Notes: a model not told the origin generated them from the letters alone. 58,490 bases of DNA from Lachnospiraceae bacterium UBA7179 (GCA_002491195.1 DKVL01000085.1:1-58490); one strand, 5' to 3'. Positions 16,582-25,423 are shown, counted from the first letter of the stretch. Program-made: numbers and translations.

Positions 16582-17481
16582 TTATACAGCCATCATCTCG
16601 TCGATGTTTGAGAGGATTCCCTTTAATGCCTTGGTGATATCAGAGTCAATCGGAAATTTGATCAGTTCGTTTAAGATGTTCTTGGCTTTCTGGGTATCAT
16701 AGGTTTCAAGTGCCTGGAAGGCCTCCTGAAGCTGCTCGCCCCATTTTTTGAAGGACATATGATTTCCGTCCTTGTCGATGGCGTCATCTTTCAGACAGAG
16801 CGATTTTACATATTCGCTAAGAATGCTATACGCTTCGTCCAGTTCAAAGGAAAGTTTTTTCCAATTGTTCCGTATGGTATCCAGATCGCCGACATAGGCT
16901 TCCATCTCATGGAAAAATGCGGTGTCTGTGAGATTGACAATTCCCAGTTCATTTGCCTTTACTCTCAAAATATGGGCATTTGCACCATACTGCATCAGCG
17001 TATCGGGCTGCATCAGATCATAAAGTGCATCTTCAAATTTATCACTGTTTTTCAGGAAAGCCATTGCCAGATCATTGTATTTTTCTGTGTTTTGTCCGAG
17101 TCTTGCCATCGCGGCGTCAATATCAATACCATGACGCGCCAGATAGCGCATCTTAATTCTGCAGTCAGAGATCAGTGTGTCGGGAATCTGCTGCTGCAGC
17201 CGGTCCAATACCTGCTTGGCATGATAGGCCATCATGGAGATCTGCTGTTTCTGCGCAAGTATTTTTGCCTTTTTGTGATAGTGGCATACGACAAGCCACA
17301 GCGCAAGTGCGGTTGGAAGTATCCATACCAAGGACCACAGCGCCACGGTTGGCAGTGCGCCGGCGAGGCAGAGCAGACCGATCATAACTGACACACCTGT
17401 CATAAAAGTTAACCAGATCAAAGCTGATTTATCTATCAGCAGTCTTAATTCATTAAAAATGCGATTATCATTGCCGTTCAT
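16582..17481 (-). CDS. membrane-anchored HPt (histidine phosphotransfer) protein
   Basis: The protein has 299 residues from ATG 17481, behind AAAGGAA; a longer frame upstream lacks a site. Two membrane segments lie at about residues 20-42 and 45-66 with a short loop between. The cytoplasmic part from about 115 to 225 resembles an HPt four-helix bundle: GIDIDAAMARLGQNTEKYND, then NAHILRVKANELG with the candidate phosphorylatable His170 (family pattern AHxLKG). The C-terminal ~70 residues form another helical domain (FQALETYDTQKAKNILNELI), typical after HPt in Clostridia. HPt proteins relay phosphate between kinase and receiver domains; membrane anchoring is unusual. No partner kinase is adjacent. 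Confidence 0.7.
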   Translation of the reverse strand: MNGNDNRIFNELRLLIDKSALIWLTFMTGVSVMIGLLCLAGALPTVALWSLVWILPTALALWLVVCHYHKKAKILAQKQQISMMAYHAKQVLDRLQQQIPDTLISDCRIKMRYLARHGIDIDAAMARLGQNTEKYNDLAMAFLKNSDKFEDALYDLMQPDTLMQYGANAHILRVKANELGIVNLTDTAFFHEMEAYVGDLDTIRNNWKKLSFELDEAYSILSEYVKSLCLKDDAIDKDGNHMSFKKWGEQLQEAFQALETYDTQKAKNILNELIKFPIDSDITKALKGILSNIDEMMAV

Positions 17482-17610
17482 AAAATGTATTCCTTTCACA
17501 ATCCAAGTCAGTTCCCTATATTTTTGATACATATATTCTAACACATTTTCAGGTTTGAAAAAAGACTTAATTTCAGTTCGGCAAAAAAAGGAAAGTATTA
17601 TATTATGGTG

Positions 17611-18171
17611 TTATCGCTGCCTGTATCGGTGAAATTCTGGCATATTGAGAAGTTTGGATACAAAAGTGAGCGTGAAGAACAAAATCACGGTATCGATTGG
17701 CAGCATAATGACGTTTTTGAGTACACGCGGGGGCAGAATCGCCAGGAAGGCATTTCCGTTCAGGACAGCGATCCATAAGGTGTTCAGGCCACAGTTTACA
17801 ATTGTTTTGGTCAGCAATTCAGCGACAAAAATGCGCCATATTCTGACAGGTTTTTTGTAAAGGACAAAGCCGTAGATGACGCCGGCGACCATGACATTGA
17901 ACGTGTAGCCGAAGAAGAAAGCGCCGCCGTCTGGTTTGAGAAGATATTTCAGAATATCGAGCATGGCGCCAAAGAGCGCTCCCACCCATGGTCCAAACAG
18001 GTATTCCACAACGCGGTTTGGAAGTCCGGAGAAACCGATGCGGATATTTGGCGTGATAAAGATGGAAGTGGTGTAGTTGAGCACGACAGCCAGCGCCGCC
18101 ATCAGACCGCACAGGACGAGATTGTGTGTGACTTTCAGTTCCTTGAAGGAATCTGAGTAAAGTTTTTGCAT
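17611..18171 (-). CDS. folT: ECF transporter S component, folate type
   Basis: This is the membrane substrate-binding subunit that works with a shared ECF energising module (EcfA, EcfA', EcfT) to take up folate. It has 186 residues and about six membrane segments. After the ECF start LVLCGLMAALAVVLN come IRIGFSGLPNRVVEYLFGP, with the conserved Arg, and GYTFNVMVAGVIYGFVLY. AAAGGAGGC precedes the start. The tetrahydrofolate riboswitch at 18249-18360 in its leader strongly supports folate as substrate. The energising genes are not in this window. Confidence 0.92.
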   Translation of the reverse strand: MQKLYSDSFKELKVTHNLVLCGLMAALAVVLNYTTSIFITPNIRIGFSGLPNRVVEYLFGPWVGALFGAMLDILKYLLKPDGGAFFFGYTFNVMVAGVIYGFVLYKKPVRIWRIFVAELLTKTIVNCGLNTLWIAVLNGNAFLAILPPRVLKNVIMLPIDTVILFFTLTFVSKLLNMPEFHRYRQR

Positions 18172-18248
18172 AAAAAAGCCTCCTTTATGCAGTAACCGTA
18201 TAACTACACAAATGAGACTTAAGAAAATCTTAAAAAGTCAAATATGTA

Positions 18249-18360
18249 GCAGCGGGATGCGAACCTCGTACCGCAAAAGAGTGTGACTGACGTTCTCTTT
18301 TTTCGTCCCTGTGACAACTCCCTGTTCACAAGGCACTTGACGCACGCGATTCTACTCTGC
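18249..18360 (-). ncRNA. tetrahydrofolate (THF) riboswitch aptamer in the folT leader
   Basis: Read on the minus strand, the element has the conserved blocks of the THF aptamer in order: GCAGAGTAG, CGCGT, CAAGTGCC, TGTGAACAGGGAGTTGTCACA, GACGAA, GCGGT, and the closing GCATCCCGCTGC, whose end pairs with the first block. The 5' and 3' ends form the outer stem. Downstream, GACTTTTTAAGA can pair with TCTTAAGTC; there is no clear U run, so translational control is more likely than termination. High tetrahydrofolate is expected to lower folT expression. Confidence 0.9.
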
Positions 18361-18402
18361 ATGAAAAATTTTGATCTGACAGGATTTCCTGTCGATAATC
18401 GA

Positions 18403-18431
18403 ACTATACATGATAATGTGATATTTGTAAA
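18403..18431 (-). promoter_or_regulatory. promoter of the THF riboswitch-folT transcript
   Basis: On the minus strand, TTTACA (18431-18426), a 17-base spacer and TATAGT (18408-18403) place the transcript start near 18396, just before a small hairpin (GACAGG/CCTGTC, about 18378-18394) and the aptamer. Confidence 0.65.
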
Positions 18432-18473
18432 GAGAAAAATTTTTATTTTATGATATTTTGTGAAAGAAAGAAC

Positions 18474-18502
18474 TTGCAATGCGAACATTTGTGTGGTAAA
18501 AT
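18474..18502 (+). promoter_or_regulatory. promoter of the Mrr-like gene and ylmH
   Basis: TTGCAA (18474-18479), a 17-base spacer and TAAAAT (18497-18502) lie about 90 bases before the Mrr-like gene, divergent from the folT leader promoter. Confidence 0.5.
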
Positions 18503-18594
18503 AAATTCATTCGTCAGGGGACGGACAGCAATTTATTTCCTGGCAGTACTGGGGAACAAAGGTACAGGATTAAGAAAATGAGATGGAGTGACCA

Positions 18595-19053
18595 ATGAAT
18601 ACACAAATATTTACATTGATCGTGATCGTAGCGGGGGTTGTGCTTGTTGCAGCAGTGGGAGTGCTGGTCTGTCGGCAGTTTCGGGACAGCGCGCGGAGAA
18701 GAGCGCTTGACACGATGGATGGTTTTGATTTTGAATATTATTGTGCAGATCTGCTGGCGGCCGATGGATTTGTCGATGTGAAAGTCACGCGCAGCAGTGG
18801 GGATTACGGTGTTGATATTCTTGCGGAGAAGGATGGCGTGACCTATGCGATCCAATGCAAGCGTTATACAGGGCTTGTGGGGGTGAAGGCAGTTCAGGAG
18901 GCGTATGCAGGAAAGGATTACTATGACAGAATGGTCGGCGCGGTGCTGACAAACCAGTATTTTACAAAGCCGGCGGTGCAGGCAGCGCGGAAATTGAAAA
19001 TCCTTTTGTGGGACAGGGATTACTTGCAAGGACTGGAGAGGAGCGGGTATTGA
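18595..19053 (+). CDS. membrane-anchored Mrr-like restriction-endonuclease-fold protein
   Basis: The protein has 152 residues. An N-terminal membrane segment (about 5-26, TLIVIVAGVVLVAAVGVL) is followed by a basic stretch and a PD-(D/E)XK domain of the Mrr_cat type: FEYYCADLL with Glu47, GDYGVDILAEKDG with Asp74, and the QxK motif AIQCKRY (Gln87, Lys89). The conserved late strand AVLTNQYFTKPAVQAA is also present. All expected metal-binding and catalytic positions are there, so nuclease activity is plausible, tethered at the membrane facing the cytoplasm. Known Mrr relatives cut methylated DNA; the anchored form has no clear role. It is translationally coupled to ylmH. Confidence 0.8.
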   Translation: MNTQIFTLIVIVAGVVLVAAVGVLVCRQFRDSARRRALDTMDGFDFEYYCADLLAADGFVDVKVTRSSGDYGVDILAEKDGVTYAIQCKRYTGLVGVKAVQEAYAGKDYYDRMVGAVLTNQYFTKPAVQAARKLKILLWDRDYLQGLERSGY

Positions 19054-19814
19054 GTATGGATTCGGAAGAGACACTTTTGAGAAAGCGTTTGTGTGAGTTG
19101 GCGGATAAGGCTTACAATAACAGTCAATATTTATTTACTGGATTTTTGTCGGCGGCGGAGTTAGACACCTATTACCACATGGAGCGTGAGTTGTCCTATG
19201 TGCCAGTAACGGTGTTTGGCGGTACGGCTGACTGTGAGCGCATGATGCTGCGTTTTGGGAGTGAGGAGCTTTGTGGATATGAGGAGCGCTTTCCGATTCA
19301 GTGCATTGAGATCTCGCCGCTTGTTGAAAAGTTTGGCGAGGAGCTGGGGCACAGGGATTATCTGGGGGCTCTGATGAACCTTGGCATTGAGCGCAGTACC
19401 CTTGGGGATATCATCATTGTCGGAAAGCATGCCTTTTTGTTCTGTACAGAAAAGATGGCGCCATATATTCTGGAGAATCTGAATCAGGTCAGGCATACGA
19501 ATGTCAAATGTCGGATCGCAGAGCATATCCCAAAGAGCACCATCACGAGACTGGAGCGAAGAACGGTACAAGTCAGCGCGGCGCGCATAGATAGTATGAT
19601 CGCGAAAGTGTATAATCTGTCAAGAGGGGAGAGCGTTGAACTTTTTCGGGCAAAAAAGATCTTTGTAAATGGCCGGCTCAATGAAAACAACAGCGGACAG
19701 TTAAAACCAGGGGATAAGGTAACCGTAAGGGGATTTGGCCGGTTTCAGTTTGCGGCAATAGCGGGTGAGACACGCAAGGGAAAATTGAATGTGGAGGTGG
19801 ATATTTTCTGCTGA
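19050..19814 (+). CDS. ylmH: S4-domain RNA-binding protein YlmH
   Basis: The protein has 254 residues. I choose TTG at 19050, which overlaps the upstream stop as TTGA and sits 6 bases after GGAGAGGAG; ATG 19056 is the alternative. The N-terminal two thirds match the YlmH-specific domain (DTYYHMERELSYVPVTVFGG, then DYLGALMNLGIERSTLGDII). The C-terminal S4 domain (about 180-245) reads SAARIDSMIAKVYNLSRGES...FRAKKIFVNGRLNE. YlmH family proteins bind RNA at the ribosome and have been linked to ribosome quality control and, through the ylm cluster, to cell division. Here it is away from the usual sepF/divIVA neighbours. Confidence 0.9.
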   Translation: MSMDSEETLLRKRLCELADKAYNNSQYLFTGFLSAAELDTYYHMERELSYVPVTVFGGTADCERMMLRFGSEELCGYEERFPIQCIEISPLVEKFGEELGHRDYLGALMNLGIERSTLGDIIIVGKHAFLFCTEKMAPYILENLNQVRHTNVKCRIAEHIPKSTITRLERRTVQVSAARIDSMIAKVYNLSRGESVELFRAKKIFVNGRLNENNSGQLKPGDKVTVRGFGRFQFAAIAGETRKGKLNVEVDIFC

Positions 19815-19904
19815 AGAGTTAGGAAGAGATGGCATTTGTTTATGGATGGTTTTGTACAATTCGATATTAAATTTGTATAAAGATATTTTTTTCATGATAC
19901 CCTG

Positions 19905-19932
19905 TTGATTTATTTTGTATTCGTGATATGAT
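19905..19932 (+). promoter_or_regulatory. probable promoter of the MATE exporter
   Basis: TTGATT (19905-19910), a 16-base spacer and TATGAT (19927-19932) precede the start codon by about 61 bases. Confidence 0.4.
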
Positions 19933-19993
19933 AGCATTTCGAGAAAGCCAAAGATGGTTTTGGGAGAAATTTACAAGTCAGCGGGGTATTATT

Positions 19994-21331
19994 ATGGAAA
20001 AACAGGCAGTTTACAGTATGACAGAGGGAAGTCCGGCAAGACTTCTTCTCAGATTCACAGTTCCGATGTTGATCGGGAATCTGTTTCAGCAATTTTACAA
20101 CATGGTTGATTCCATCGTGGTGGGGAGGTTTGTCGGGGCTAATGCACTGGCGGCAGTGGGGGCTACGGGTTCCTTGAATTTTCTGCTGTTTGCCATGAGT
20201 TTTGGCATTTCAGCGGGTGTTGGCGTCGTGGTGTCTCAACATTTTGGCGCGGACAGGATGGATATGGTGGAGAAAAGTATCATAAACGGGATGTATCTTC
20301 TGGCTGTTGTTTCTGTTATTATGGGAATAGTCGGTATTGTGTCAGCAAGATGGGTGCTGGCTGCGCTTGACACACCAAAGATCATACTGGACGATGCGGT
20401 TATCTATATGCGTGTCTCCTGTGCAGGGATCCTGGCAATCGCGGCGTATAATGGCGTGGCGTCGGTGTTGCGCGCGCTGGGGGATTCCAAGACACCACTG
20501 TATTTTATGGTGGTTTCCTGTTTTATCAATATTGGGCTCGATCTGTTGTTTGTCATTGGGTTAGGCTGGTCTGTGTTTGGGGTGGCACTTGCGACAGTGA
20601 TCGCACAGCTTGTGGCGGCAATTGGCGCATTTGCATATGCCCTGTGCAAGATCTCATACTTCCGCATCAAGAAGGAAAACCGTCCGGTGCGGAGGGATAT
20701 CATGTCACGCTGTTTCCGGCTGGGGGTTCCGATCGCGCTGCAGAATGCCTTGATTGCCTTTTCCTGCATTTTTCTGCAGAAGGTTGTCAATGGCTTTGGA
20801 GAGAATGTGGTTGCTGCCAACACGGCGCTCGGGCGTATTGAACAGCTCGTGCAGCAGCCGTACAATTCACTTGGCGCGGCGCTCACAACATATACCGGAC
20901 AGAATATCGGAGCTGGAAAGATTGACCGGGTCAAACAGGGATACAGGGCAGGTTTTCGGTGCGTGATCGCATTTAGCATTGTCATGCTGATTCCATGTCA
21001 GCTGTTTGGAAAACAGATTGTGGGCGTGTTTGTGACAGAACCGGAAGTAGTTGCGATTGGCGCGAGAGGATTGGCGATCACGAGCTGTTTTTATTTCTTT
21101 CTGGGTATGATCTATGTGGCGAGAAGTGTGTTGAATGGAGCCGGTGATGCCGCTTTTGCCATGTTGAATGGGCTGATGGAGGTGGCAGGGCGTGTCGGCT
21201 TTGCCATTCCGCTCACGAAGATACCGTTTATCGGAGTATGGGGAATCTTTCTTACCACCGGTCTCACCTGGGCGCTCACCGGCATTGTGAGCATGGGGCG
21301 CTATCATAAGGGAAAGTGGGGAATTTTATAA
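19994..21331 (+). CDS. MATE-family multidrug/metabolite exporter
   Basis: The product has 445 residues from ATG 19994 (GCGGGG upstream; the longer frame has no site). It has about twelve membrane segments in two halves. The MatE pattern is clear: PARLLLRFTVPMLIGNLFQQ, NMVDSIVVGRFVGANALAAV, and the second-half equivalents RLGVPIALQNALIAFSCIF and VNGFGENVVAANTAL. Family members use sodium or proton gradients to export cationic drugs or metabolites. The substrate cannot be told from sequence or neighbours. It is a single gene. Confidence 0.9.
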   Translation: MEKQAVYSMTEGSPARLLLRFTVPMLIGNLFQQFYNMVDSIVVGRFVGANALAAVGATGSLNFLLFAMSFGISAGVGVVVSQHFGADRMDMVEKSIINGMYLLAVVSVIMGIVGIVSARWVLAALDTPKIILDDAVIYMRVSCAGILAIAAYNGVASVLRALGDSKTPLYFMVVSCFINIGLDLLFVIGLGWSVFGVALATVIAQLVAAIGAFAYALCKISYFRIKKENRPVRRDIMSRCFRLGVPIALQNALIAFSCIFLQKVVNGFGENVVAANTALGRIEQLVQQPYNSLGAALTTYTGQNIGAGKIDRVKQGYRAGFRCVIAFSIVMLIPCQLFGKQIVGVFVTEPEVVAIGARGLAITSCFYFFLGMIYVARSVLNGAGDAAFAMLNGLMEVAGRVGFAIPLTKIPFIGVWGIFLTTGLTWALTGIVSMGRYHKGKWGIL

Positions 21332-21375
21332 AGACAGTGCTTTACTTGTCAGAAAAATGCGTGTAGAATATTGAG

Positions 21376-22848
21376 ATGGGGCAAGTAAAATGCATGAAAA
21401 GGAATTGTGGAAGAGTGAAATTCTGGAATCAATACAAAAATTCTTACAAGTATATGCTCTGTTGTATCATTCTGGCGGTAATGATGACTGCCAGTTCCTG
21501 TGGGGACCAGGGAAAGGCGCAGAAGCCAGACGCACAGCAGGGAAGTGGAGCGGAAACGACGGACATGGTGCAGCAGTTTGGCACGGTACAGCAATCTGGC
21601 ACCGCACAGATGGAAAGTTATGGCGCTGCGCTCGCATCGAACGGGGTGACGCTGCCTGTGAGCAGACCGAGCATCTATGTTGATGTGGCGGGATATGTGA
21701 CGGGCAGGGAAAAGAAAGTGATTTTTGCCGGGGAGCGTCATGGACAGACTTTCGATGTGGTACGAAGCCAGGATGGCGAGGTAGTCTATACAGGAATGAT
21801 ACCGCACGGAGAGGTCGACCAGCTGGGCGGTCAGATGCTTAGCGTGGGGGATTTTACGGGATTGGACGAGCCGGGGACATACTATATCCATACGGATATT
21901 GTGGGACAGTCGTATCCGTTTGTGATTGCCGAGGATACCTATGAGAACCTGTTTCTGAGTATGCTGAGAAATATCTCCAATGTAGATCTGCAGGAAAGTC
22001 CAGAGGGCGTGTGTGATGTGAGTTTTGGGATGCACGTTATCATGTATGCACTGCAGTGCAACGGTTCACTTTTTGAGGCGGCATACCAACATTTGGATCA
22101 GAGCGAGCAGGATCAGCAGCTGGTCACACAGCTCTTATATATGGGAAAATGGCTGAGTTCCAGACAGGGAAGCGATGGGAGCTTATATGGCAATTATGAG
22201 GCGACAGCGGCGTTTTGCGGAATTATGGCAATGAGCAGGGATATGTTTGGGCGCTATGAAGCAAGCGTAGGCAGAGAGTATCAGAATGCAGCGAATGCAG
22301 CGTGGGAGTGGCTTGAGAGGCAGCCATGCGAGACAGACTGTGAAAAAAGCGCGCGTTTTTATGCGGCCGCTCAGCTTTTTCATGCGGACCGTGGCGAGAA
22401 GTACAAAAACATTGCAGAGGAGTTCCTGCGGGCGAAGGAGGCAGATTATTCCAGTGAGCGATTCGTTTTTTTTGGTGTGCTGGCCTATATCAGTGCGGAA
22501 GAAGGCACCGATCGGGATCTCGGAACATATATTATGAGGGATATGGTAGACCGGGTGGAAGCGATCTGTGAGGAGGTCAAGCAGGACAGTGTTCTTGGCA
22601 CAGGCACAAGGACAGCGGAGGAAAATATGTCAAATATGCTTCATTTGAGTTTTGTGAATTATCTGACGCCCAGTAAGGAATATACGGTTATCATTGAGAA
22701 TACCATACAATATATGGGAGGACTGAATGAGGATGGCATCTGTTATATGGGGGCGGATGGCGCACAAGTGCAGAGTCTGGAATGGAAAGGGATTCTGCTG
22801 TTGAGCATGAGTGATATGATCAGTAATATTAATGAATTAGAGAAATAG
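21376..22848 (+). CDS. lipoprotein with CelD_N Ig-like domain and degenerate GH9-like helical domain
   Basis: The product has up to 490 residues; the start is uncertain because no good ribosome site precedes ATG 21376 or 21394. A hydrophobic segment leads to the lipobox-like TASSC (about 38-42). After a Gln/Thr linker, residues about 97-185 form a cellulase N-terminal Ig-like domain: PSIYVDVAGYV, GDFTGLDEPGTYYIH, YPFVIAEDTYENLFLSMLRN. The rest is helical like the (alpha/alpha)6 barrel of glycoside hydrolase family 9 but short (about 300 residues), and I do not find the DAGDY catalytic motif. It is 36 bases before ddl, so a wall-associated role is possible. Activity is doubtful. Confidence 0.65.
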   Translation: MGQVKCMKRNCGRVKFWNQYKNSYKYMLCCIILAVMMTASSCGDQGKAQKPDAQQGSGAETTDMVQQFGTVQQSGTAQMESYGAALASNGVTLPVSRPSIYVDVAGYVTGREKKVIFAGERHGQTFDVVRSQDGEVVYTGMIPHGEVDQLGGQMLSVGDFTGLDEPGTYYIHTDIVGQSYPFVIAEDTYENLFLSMLRNISNVDLQESPEGVCDVSFGMHVIMYALQCNGSLFEAAYQHLDQSEQDQQLVTQLLYMGKWLSSRQGSDGSLYGNYEATAAFCGIMAMSRDMFGRYEASVGREYQNAANAAWEWLERQPCETDCEKSARFYAAAQLFHADRGEKYKNIAEEFLRAKEADYSSERFVFFGVLAYISAEEGTDRDLGTYIMRDMVDRVEAICEEVKQDSVLGTGTRTAEENMSNMLHLSFVNYLTPSKEYTVIIENTIQYMGGLNEDGICYMGADGAQVQSLEWKGILLLSMSDMISNINELEK

Positions 22849-22884
22849 GCCTTGAGTGAATAGGGTAGTAGTGGGGGAATGGAA

Positions 22885-23922
22885 ATGAAAATTGTTATTT
22901 TGGCAGGTGGAATCAGTACAGAGCGCGATGTATCGCTGGTAACAGGTTCCATGATTTATCATGCGCTCAGGAAAAAGGGACATGAACTGGTTCTTCTGGA
23001 TCTGTATCTTGGATACGAGGAGGAAGTCGGGGATGTATTTGCGCTCGACAGAGACTGGAGTGAAAATTTCGGAAGAATTTCAGAGATCAATCCAGATATC
23101 AGTGCAGTGAAAGCGCTCAGAAAAGATAATCCGGACTGTGTTATAGGTCCTAATGTCATCAAAATCTGTACACAGGCGGATATTGTTTTTCTGGCGCTTC
23201 ATGGACAGAATGGTGAGGATGGAAAGATACAGGCAATGTTTGATCTGCTGGATATCAAATACACAGGTACGGACTATCTGTCCAGCGCACTTGCAATGGA
23301 TAAGGCAATCTCAAAGGAACTTTTCCGCAAGTACAAAATCCCCACGCCAAAGGGAATCACAATCTGTAAAAATGAGCGGCAGTTGATTGACACATGGAGT
23401 ATTTTTCCATGTATCGTGAAAGTAAACTGTGGTGGATCCAGTGTGGGAGTCTATCGCGCGGATGACAAAGGCCAGCTCGATCTGGCGTTGGAGAAAGCGT
23501 TTGCTTTTGAAAACAGGGTGATTATCGAGCAGTACATAGATGGGCGGGAGTTTTCGATTGGTGTCATTGATGGGAAAGCACTTCCTGTGATTGAGATTGC
23601 TCCAAAAGTGGGATTTTATGATTATAAGAATAAGTATCAGGCGGGCTCTACAGTGGAGACCTGTCCGGCGGAACTCGACGCCAATGTGACGAGGGCGATG
23701 CAGTCCTGCGCGGAGACGGTCTACAGGGCGCTTAGGCTGAAAACATATGCGCGCATGGATTTTCGTATGGACAATGCGTATCAATTTTACTGTCTGGAGG
23801 CAAATACGCTGCCAGGCATGACGCCGACGTCGCTGCTCCCACAGGAGGCGGAGGCAGTGGGAATGCCATTTGAGGACCTGTGCCAGCAGATTATTGACAG
23901 CTCTATGGAAAAGTATAAATAA
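22885..23922 (+). CDS. ddl: D-alanine--D-alanine ligase
   Basis: This enzyme makes the D-Ala-D-Ala dipeptide of peptidoglycan with ATP. The ATG at 22885 (GGGGG 7 bases upstream) gives 345 residues. ATP-grasp features are GGISTERDVSLVTG at the N-terminus, ALHGQNGEDGKIQ, the CIVKVNCGGSSVGV lid, the omega loop FYDYKNKYQAG, whose Tyr points to D-Ala rather than D-lactate ligases, and the Mg-binding CLEANTLPGMTPTSLLPQEA. murF follows after 25 bases; the pair builds UDP-MurNAc-pentapeptide. Confidence 0.94.
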   Translation: MKIVILAGGISTERDVSLVTGSMIYHALRKKGHELVLLDLYLGYEEEVGDVFALDRDWSENFGRISEINPDISAVKALRKDNPDCVIGPNVIKICTQADIVFLALHGQNGEDGKIQAMFDLLDIKYTGTDYLSSALAMDKAISKELFRKYKIPTPKGITICKNERQLIDTWSIFPCIVKVNCGGSSVGVYRADDKGQLDLALEKAFAFENRVIIEQYIDGREFSIGVIDGKALPVIEIAPKVGFYDYKNKYQAGSTVETCPAELDANVTRAMQSCAETVYRALRLKTYARMDFRMDNAYQFYCLEANTLPGMTPTSLLPQEAEAVGMPFEDLCQQIIDSSMEKYK

Positions 23923-23947
23923 TCGGAAAAATAATGGAGGGGCTGTC

Positions 23948-25393
23948 ATGAGAAATATGACACTGAATAAAATTGCAGAGGCAGTGGGGGGGATTCTATG
24001 CACTGAGGGAATGCCATCCGCTGTTGATGCGGATACGACAGAGGCGGCCGGGGTAGTGCTGGATTCGCGCAAGATTGAGAAAGATTATGTTTTCCTGGCG
24101 ACGAGAGGGGAGCGGGTTGATGGGCACAGCTTTATCGATCAGGTATTTGATGCCGGTGCGATAGGGGTGATCTGTGAGAAGGCGCCGGAAAATCCCAAGG
24201 GTGCCTATATTCTTGTGAAGGACAGTTTTCAGGCGCTCAAAGATCTGGCGGAGTATTACAGAAAACAGCTTAGCATCAAGGTGGTTGGCATTACGGGAAG
24301 CGTCGGCAAGACCAGCACGAAGGAATTTGTTGCAAGTGTTCTGTCAAAAGGTTTTCGGGTGTTGAAGACGGAAGGGAATTTTAACAATGAGGTAGGGCTT
24401 CCGTTGACAGTGCTTCAGATCCGTGAGGACTGTGAGATTGCAGTTTTGGAGATGGGAATCAGTGATTTTGGGGAGATGCACAGACTGAGTAAGATCGCAA
24501 GACCAGATGTGTGTCTGATTACAAACATTGGGCAGTGCCATCTGGAAAATCTTGGCACACGGGATGGGATACTCAAGGCGAAGACGGAGATTTTCGACTT
24601 TATGCAGGAGGGTGGCCAGGTTTGCCTCAATGCCGATGATGATAAGCTGGTTACAATCAGGGAAGTCAAAGGGAGTGTTCCGATCTATTTTGGTGTCGGG
24701 AGCAATAGTGCGGTCAGAGCAGACAACTATGAGAACAGGGGACTGATCGGGAGCAGGGCGCAGATCCATATCCGAAATGTGCCTGGAGCCGCTGGCGTGG
24801 AGGATGACTTTGAGGCGGAGATACCGCTTCCGGGTGAGCATATGCTGTACAATGCACTTGCTGCGACGGCGATCGGGGTGCTTTTTGGGCTGTCAACGCA
24901 GCAGATTCAGGCTGGAATCCGGGATGTGGAGGCTGTCGGCGGTAGAAGCCATGTGATCCGTACTGGCAGGCTCACGCTGATTGACGACTGCTACAATGCA
25001 AACCCTGTCTCGATGAAAGCGGCGATTGACCTTCTCCATATAACGGATCTTTCGGATATAGGAGCGCCGTCAGGACGGTTCCAGAGTGCGCGCAAGGTCG
25101 CAATTCTCGGGGATATGTTTGAACTTGGCGCCGATGAGGCAGCACTGCACCGCGAGGTCGGTGTCTATGCGGCGGAAAAAAATATCGATGTGATTATCTG
25201 CGTGGGGAAATTGTGCAAAAATATGTATGATGGTGCAAAAAGTGTAGAGCACGCATCTGACAAAACTTATTATTATATGGATAAAAAGGCGTTGCTTGCG
25301 GATCTTGGGACGATTATTCAGGATGGTGATCTTGTGCTTGTCAAGGCGTCCCATGGGATGCATTTTGAGGAAATCATAGCGAGATTGTCGTGA
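23948..25393 (+). CDS. murF: UDP-MurNAc-tripeptide--D-Ala-D-Ala ligase
   Basis: It adds D-Ala-D-Ala to the UDP-MurNAc-tripeptide, the last cytoplasmic step of precursor synthesis. It has 481 residues from ATG 23948 (GGAGGGG upstream). Mur-ligase signatures are VLDSRKIEKDYVFLATRGERVDG (N domain), the P-loop VVGITGSVGKTSTKEF, TEGNFNNEVGLPL, AVLEMGISDFGEMHRL, TNIGQCHLENLG, and C-domain LIDDCYNANPVSMKAA with ILGDMFELG. ddl lies directly upstream in the same unit, supporting the assignment over MurE or MurC. Confidence 0.94.
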   Translation: MRNMTLNKIAEAVGGILCTEGMPSAVDADTTEAAGVVLDSRKIEKDYVFLATRGERVDGHSFIDQVFDAGAIGVICEKAPENPKGAYILVKDSFQALKDLAEYYRKQLSIKVVGITGSVGKTSTKEFVASVLSKGFRVLKTEGNFNNEVGLPLTVLQIREDCEIAVLEMGISDFGEMHRLSKIARPDVCLITNIGQCHLENLGTRDGILKAKTEIFDFMQEGGQVCLNADDDKLVTIREVKGSVPIYFGVGSNSAVRADNYENRGLIGSRAQIHIRNVPGAAGVEDDFEAEIPLPGEHMLYNALAATAIGVLFGLSTQQIQAGIRDVEAVGGRSHVIRTGRLTLIDDCYNANPVSMKAAIDLLHITDLSDIGAPSGRFQSARKVAILGDMFELGADEAALHREVGVYAAEKNIDVIICVGKLCKNMYDGAKSVEHASDKTYYYMDKKALLADLGTIIQDGDLVLVKASHGMHFEEIIARLS

Positions 25394-25423
25394 TATCGGT
25401 CATGATCTTGGTGATTCTTTTTC

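Noticed and set aside
18249..18275. tRNA-like T-arm (GGTTCGCATCCC) on the minus strand
   Set aside because: No acceptor stem, D-arm or anticodon arm fits; the bases belong to the 3' part of the THF aptamer.
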